A stretch of 64,000 nt of DNA, taken from positions 1 through 64,000 of the forward strand of contig AZLU01000113.1 of assembly GCA_002224055.1 (NCBI GenBank). The letters are read 5' to 3'. Under the pieces are notes generated by a model, which did no database searches, was not told the origin of the DNA, and worked only from the letters and a program-made list of their open reading frames with translations. Of this stretch, positions 58,401 to 64,000 are shown piece by piece. How positions within the stretch are numbered: the stretch's first letter is position 1; every line of letters starts with the position of its first letter. The stretch is from Pezizomycotina sp. ARF18 (taxonomy: Eukaryota; Ascomycota). The translations under genes were made by a program, and so were the position numbers.

Positions 58401-61400
58401 GGTGGATTTCTTCTTGAAACGTCTCCCAATTTGCTCCTGAAGGATTACTCAGAGTCTGCAGGCCCCTTGCAATCCGCTGTAATGCAACAAAAAACGGAGG
58501 TTGTCAAAAGGCTTCTAGGACATAAACCGTCGTCGCAGATAAATACGAAAACAAAATTAGGCTTTACGCCTTTGCATTTTTGCCGCATTCATGAAACCAG
58601 GACCTCTTAGTCGTGTTGTTAGAAAATGGAGCGCTGCCAAACGTCGGCGGCGGGTACTTCGCCGGGCTGTCCGCTCATGATTACGCCTCTCCACATAGCG
58701 GTATGTAGCGGGCGGAAGGATAACGTCAGAGAGCTGATAAAAGCAATACGCCCAAGCGATTATCCAATCCTAGGAGCCAAAGATTACTCACATGTGACCC
58801 CATTACACTTGTCTTTAGCATTTGGCCATGACGAGATTTCAGAACTATTGATGAACTCACCGGGCTGCGATGGCAAACGTTCTACCTACTTCAATACTAC
58901 GCCATTACATTTGGCAGCTCCACGGTCTGGTCTCCACATCATAGAAATGCTTCTCAAAGCCGGGTAGACGTTGATGCCGTGATTTCATCGGTCGATCAGC
59001 CTTGCATTACGCGATCGCTAACAAAAGAAACGATGTTGCAAATTTGCTTCTCGACCACAATGCTTCTACTACTAACCCGGATGATGACGGTATATACGCG
59101 ATGGAGCTAGCCGCAGCCGCTTCGGATCTTGACCTCGTGCGAAGAGTTCGTGAAGTGGATGCAATTCGCCTCTTTCACTGCGCCTCATGCATTACACGAA
59201 GCTTCAATCACAGGGAATATAGAAATCGTCGAGGATCTCATTTCATCTGGGTACACAAGCGACTTAAACGCACCAAGTAAAAAATAACTTCACAGCCCTG
59301 CAATGCGCCATATATCACGGCCACAACGGTGTCCGGGATATCTTACTCAGTGCAGGCGCTGACTTGAATGATCAAGGGGAACACGCAATCGTTCACGTTT
59401 ATGAGCAGATTTGGGGAACTTAAGCAAGTCCAGGAAGTAGTTGCACTTGGGGCGAATCCAAATATGTTATCCACAGATTCTAAGAGAACCCCCTTGCATC
59501 ACGCTGCCAGGGGAGGCAAGCTGGAGACCTTCCAATACCTGATCTCTCTTGGGTGCAGTTTCGAGGCGGAGGACTATCATGATAACACCTGTCTCCATCT
59601 TTCCGCGCGCAGCGGCAATCTGGACCTCTTTATTTTCATCTTAAAACTCTGTCCCCCGATCGACACGTGTCGCAAAGAACTCTCATGACAGAACCATACT
59701 GCACAAAGCCGTAAAAAGCGGAAACTGCCAACTGGTTGCACATATCCTTCGTCTGCCAAGTTCCGAGAGAATTGGGATAGATTGCCTGGATTGTACTGGG
59801 CACGACGCTATTTCGCTGGCCATTCGATATGGCTTTTGTGAAATAGTGGAGTTGTTGTGCGAGTATCAAATTGCAGCAGGGAAATTTTCGCTATTGATAA
59901 GACGCTATTTGAAAAAACGTCTTACCTCCTCGAGTTTGCGACGATGTGTGACAATCCTCCGATCTTAGCCGCTCTTTCGAGAGCGGTTTACGGAGACGAA
60001 GAATCGGACGTAGTTAGACGTCGAGATCCCACAAATTAGGACAACGGGCTCACGATGTAGCGCGAAGGTCATTTTTAAGAATGGTTGGACGCCCTTGCAC
60101 TATGCATCAGATCGTGGAAGCACTTCCGTTGTAAAGTTACTGCTATCCATGGACATCCACCGCATCTGGCGACTGATGAGGGTAACTCCGCTGCATGTTG
60201 CAGCCTCCCAAGGAAGGATTGAGGCTGTTAAGGTTCTATTGGAGCACTCTGAGTTAACCCTGAGGCGTCGATAAGGCGGGTTTAATGCGCTTCACGCCGT
60301 GATTTATCTATATAGATAACTGGAACCCGATTCTAACTATCGATCCGTTGGTTGGCTACACGGTGATTTGGATCCACGGGCTAGATGGGAGAGTCACCAG
60401 TACAAAGGACCTACTTATTGACCCCTGTGCATGAATTTTTTCACCGTCTAGAAGATTTCAACATACGCCTAAACGACCATGTTCTGGGCTCATGAAGATG
60501 GCTTAAGGCCATTGGTTTCCACCGAGGAAGCGCAGCTGAAACCTGATTCCGATGTAAACGAACCACAGGCGTCGGAATCGGACGATTCGGACCCGGACTT
60601 AGAGGGGGAATCGGAGTTAGATCTAGGCCTTGGTGCATCCTCCAGCCAAGGGATGAGATATTTCCCAAAAGAAGTGAGACCTAGATAGATTAAACTTGCT
60701 CTATCGTCGATTCAAGTTATCCCAGTCCCAGATGGCCGAGATGATAGGGTCCGCTATCACGATAGCTGGGAAACGTATACTGGCCGCCAAAGCGCGGCCT
60801 AGTATACCACTGGCGAAGAACCTGGGAATTTTCCAAGCTAATATGGGGCATGCCGTCCAACGGCGGTAATGGCGAGGACAATCATTTCCAAGGCCTCATG
60901 AGTTTTCTGCTTTTCTGGTCTTCTCGATATCTGTGTAGCGATAGCGCAGGATGCCGAATGTTCGCGTCGATTGGCTCGTGGAGTATACTGGTATGAAGGA
61001 CACGGAGTATACTAGTATGAAAGACATCGAAACCCTTGATTTGGAATTGTCGATACCTCCTAATTTGTGGGCCGGGTTAAACACTTTCGTCTCCCCAACA
61101 GTGGCTCAGCTACTGTTATCAGCTCCAGGCGGAATAGAATTGGCCTTGCAGAGCATTCAACGCCGTTGATTCCGGAACTTGAAACCATAGAGCGGCTAGC
61201 CGAGCGGTGTGACGTCAACTGCCAAACGGAGGCAGGATATACTGCACTGCATATGGCCTCTCGGAATGGGCACGTTGATATTATGAAAAACTCATGAAAC
61301 GCGGCGCGGACCCAACGATACGGGATAAGGCGGGAGACACACCAGTTAATCTTGCCTTAGAAGCCCGTATATCGTCGTGGAAATGTTACAAGCCTTTGCA

Positions 61401-63483
61401 GAACATGGCTTCGATTTCTCTCAAACAACCTCGACTACGAATCCCATCGAAATTATCGTCAACGCGGTAAAAAATCTCAAGAATTTCTCTCAGGGCGCGG
61501 AGATTTTTAATTACCTTCTCGCTCACGGCGTGGATATTACTAGTAGGCCCTAACGATAGCTAATCCTGACGGGACATCCGAGGTTGTGTATTTATACAGC
61601 TGGCGGCTCTGAGCGGCTTTGAAACCGTGCTACCTAGCTTATTGTCGATGGGTAAGGATATTACGGAGGCCCTTGGGTCTGCTTGCCTCCCATTATTCCA
61701 TTGCGCTGCGAGATCGAACAACATAGTTGTCTTTAGACAAGTGGTAGAACTACCTAAAGAAGCTGAATGATGGCAGTGGTCAAGCTGAGGGAAGCTGATC
61801 AGGCGGGAGCTGGATCGCAGATGCTTGAAAGATGGGAATCTTGTTCAGCATCATCACGACATCACTTCGCTAGAGATAATTCGCTTATTGTTGAAGCTCG
61901 GCATGGACCCTAACACTGTTGACGCCAGGGGTTACTCAGCATTGCATATAGCGGTTTTGAAGGGACGAACAGAAATAGCCAACATTCTCATGAATGAGGG
62001 GAAAGCGGATGTGGATATGTTGGCACATGGAAAACGCACGCCAATTAGTTTGGTGGACCTAGCTAGGTGGAATAAGGGATCTGCCCAATTTTACAGGATG
62101 TTTGTAACAGAGGAGGAAGAATTGATATTCCTGATGAGCGTGGGCGACACTGCTTCATACTGCAGCGAAACATGGCAAACCCGGGGCTTTGAAAGCCATA
62201 CTTGATCAGGCGAGTAGGCTGGTAAGCCATCCCTAATCAACCAAGCTGACATGAAATTTATGACCCCGCTACACTACGCGGTGAAGCGTGGGTCTTTACG
62301 GAAAAGCGAATACCTGTTGCGTGCTGGAGCGAAGCCGAGACTCCGACGGAGCGGCGGAACATTTGAGTCCCCGATCGATATTGCCATGGTAACCCGGAAT
62401 GCGGATCTCCTCCGTCTGCTGCTTCAGTATGATCGGCCACCGGAGAAATAGAACGATTTTCATGGCGGTGGATGAGGTGTTGTATTGTTGGAAGTTGCAG
62501 GCAAAGAGGGGTGGACGAGTATCTTTCGAAAATTGCTGCAGGAGCACGGCGAAGACAGACACGTGCGGGAGACTAGCTTTGAAGACAAGCCTCTTGTCGA
62601 AGCCTGCAGGCTCAAGCACCACAAATTTTCAAAATACTCTGCCAGAGCAGTCTCCCAACCAGGGTAAGGTGCGACACTAGCGGCTATACAGTGTTACACG
62701 AGGTCTGTCGGCGCGGGCTTGCCAATTTCTGAACACGCTCGTTCGCCATCGCGGCAAGGACTTGGGACTCGAGGATCGCGATGACCATGGATGTACAGCC
62801 TTGCACCACGCTATAACTCACGGCCATTGGTCGATTGCGTTCGAGCTCCTCCGCCTCGGATCCGATCCTCGGGCGCTGACGAACGATTGGTTGAGCCCGC
62901 TGCATCTAGCTCCGCCCCGGAAAAGACATTGGAACATGGTCTCCTACCTCATCACACCATACCGAAGCGGATCCAACTGTCCTTGACTATCCGGCATTTC
63001 GCCGATTCATTTCGTTTGCAAAACGGGCGACGAATTCTTGGCAGGGCTTTTCCCTGGAAGAAACGTCCGGAAGCGTTGGATAGTCCCGACCCGCTCGGCT
63101 ATACCCCATTACATCTAGCAGTCAAGTCTCAGAACAAATACCTCGTCGAGTACCTCCTCGAGAAGGGGCCAGTCCCTCTCAGCCCAGCTTTGTCTCATAC
63201 CGCCTCTGTGGACCGCTATTGAGGAAGTCTCTAACCTCGAGATTGTGAAACTCCTGATACGATACCGCGCAGACCCCCTAACGCCAAAGTGTAGGACGGG
63301 TCATAATTGCCTCCATCGGGCCGCCATGTCCCAGAATGCAGAAATGGTAGAGTACTTCTTGGGGATCCGGAAGATCTAGACCGGCAAGATGACTTTGGCC
63401 GCAGGCATATACCTTCTCAAGGGCTTTTCAACCATTACTACAAGGCATTCGCAGTCCGCGATGATCTAGTGGCTAGAGAATAG
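55480..63483 (+). CDS. NLR protein: patatin-NACHT-ankyrin (may be two genes)
   Basis: The N-terminal patatin-like lipid acyl hydrolase has the oxyanion motif GGVRG (55,499-55,513) and the serine motif GGTSTGG (55,600-55,620). An intron (GTGCGT, GCTAAC, TCAG, to about 55,754) leads to IAIMLGVLRMDVDKCIQAY. The segment IWEAARATSAAPGFFDPITI and catalytic Asp in DGATGSNNP (56,292-56,294) complete the Ser-Asp dyad. NACHT follows with Walker A WLTGESGSGKT (56,999-57,022), MIYQLATQKVKSILDALDQE and a KPLSLLEL piece near 57,820. From about 58,380 to 63,360 come at least 15-20 ankyrin units, with TPLHIAVCSGRKDN, HVTPLHLSLAFGHDE, RTPLHHAARGGK, YSALHIAVLKGRTE and YTPLHLAVKSQNKY as clear examples. The last coding piece is QGLFNHYYKAFAVRDDLVAR, stop 63,481-63,483. 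Dozens of frame changes interrupt it; one is a T-run at 55,530-55,532. The start codon is not resolved. A non-repeat stretch at 60,300-61,150 could mark a gene boundary. Confidence 0.82.
60980..61027 (+). repeat. 24-bp in-frame tandem repeat within NLR 2
   Basis: Copies at 60,980-61,003 and 61,004-61,027 encode EYTGMKDT and EYTSMKDI, an exact 8-codon unit with three nucleotide differences. It lies in the non-ankyrin interlude of the locus. Confidence 0.85.
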
Positions 63484-63851
63484 TATCCGACACGGCTTTT
63501 GTAGGTTGCAGGAACGGGTTTGGCGACCATGTATTTGAACCGCACTGTATAGAGTATCACCAGGAGCATGTTGTTTATGAATTCTCTTCATTGTATATAT
63601 AAAGTTTACTACCCTCTGCCTCTGACGGATACCGTATCTCTATCCTCGATACGATGACGTTCTAACAGTCTGCCAGTGGACCAAAACGCCAAGGCATAGA
63701 TGGCTTCGAGAACAGCGAACCAAATCTTTCGTCTCTTCATAAACACTTCCTCTCAAGCCGGCTATCGGTTCCAACGTATAGTATAGATCTTAGATATCAA
63801 TTCAGAAAGTTCTATCAAAAAGAAAAGGGAAACCATAAACCCGCCCCTATT
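63484..63851. other. Intergenic between convergent 3' ends
   Basis: 3' flank of NLR 2 and of the edge gene. No coding signal is seen. Confidence 0.45.
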
Positions 63852-64000
63852 TAGATCCCCCACCAATCGGTCTCGAACACTAACTCCGGGAAGTTCGGCG
63901 CGAAGTAGATCCGTTCGGACAAACTGAACGTCAGGAAATGGTAACCCAACCCTCCAGCCTACAATCGTCCCATATGCAAGCGTCCATATCCACGTTGCCG
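63852..64000 (-). CDS. 3' end of an unidentified gene cut by the window edge
   Basis: The minus-strand frame ending at 63,852-63,854 reads GLGYHFLTFSLSERIYFAPN followed by FPELVFETDWWGI and a stop. The aromatic-rich, regular composition looks like the C-terminus of a conserved enzyme or membrane protein. A preceding piece (DMDACIWDDC) is in another frame. I cannot name the family from about 45 residues. Confidence 0.45.

Overview
The window looks like nuclear DNA of a filamentous ascomycete (Pezizomycotina). The support is short GT..AG introns with CTAAC/CTAAT-type branch sites, protein families typical of that group (PTH11-like rhodopsin-domain receptors, fungal RGS, F-box, HsbA-like, Goodbye-NACHT-TPR and patatin-NACHT-ankyrin proteins), and a left edge mutated in the manner of repeat-induced point mutation (RIP). 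No rRNA, tRNA or CRISPR array was seen. Nothing here is a bacterial-style operon.

Layout. 1-1.2 kb is an AT-rich block strongly depleted of CpA/TpG, best read as a RIP-mutated fossil repeat. 2.0-4.3 kb carries a phospholipase D family gene (-) and 5.3-6.6 kb an RGS-domain gene (-). A small TA-flanked element with 47-bp terminal inverted repeats follows at 6.9-7.6 kb. 9.6-11.2 kb holds a histidine acid phosphatase (-). PTH11-like receptors lie at 11.9-13.2 kb (-), 15.9-17.6 kb (+), 24.3-25.6 kb (+) and 32.3-33.4 kb (+). Among them are a sulfotransferase-like gene (17.8-19.0 kb, -), an F-box gene (19.4-21.6 kb, -) and a MYND-finger gene (28.5-30.2 kb, +). A GPI-anchored small protein lies at 33.9-34.3 kb (-). 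The stretch from 36.6 to 42.4 kb is gene-poor and carries short tandem duplications. Then come a secreted HsbA-like protein (42.5-43.1 kb, +) and a secreted phosphoesterase (44.0-45.3 kb, -). The right third is dominated by two large NLR (STAND) genes in head-to-head orientation: Goodbye-NACHT-TPR (47.4-52.4 kb, -) and patatin-NACHT-ankyrin (55.5-63.5 kb, +), with a small SnoaL-like gene between them. The last 150 bases hold the 3' end of another gene (-).

Together the genes read as an accessory region for sensing and defence: membrane receptors plus an RGS regulator of G-protein signalling, secreted or surface phosphatases and coat proteins, and intracellular NLR immune/incompatibility receptors. 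This functional reading is inference from gene families.

The most important caution is that almost every recognisable gene needs single-base frame changes to be read through, and in many cases the change sits in a short homopolymer run. A tandem duplication at 37.7 kb differs between its copies only by indels. This pattern fits uncorrected indel errors of a long-read assembly better than mass pseudogenisation, so gene spans below are loci whose exon detail is approximate.
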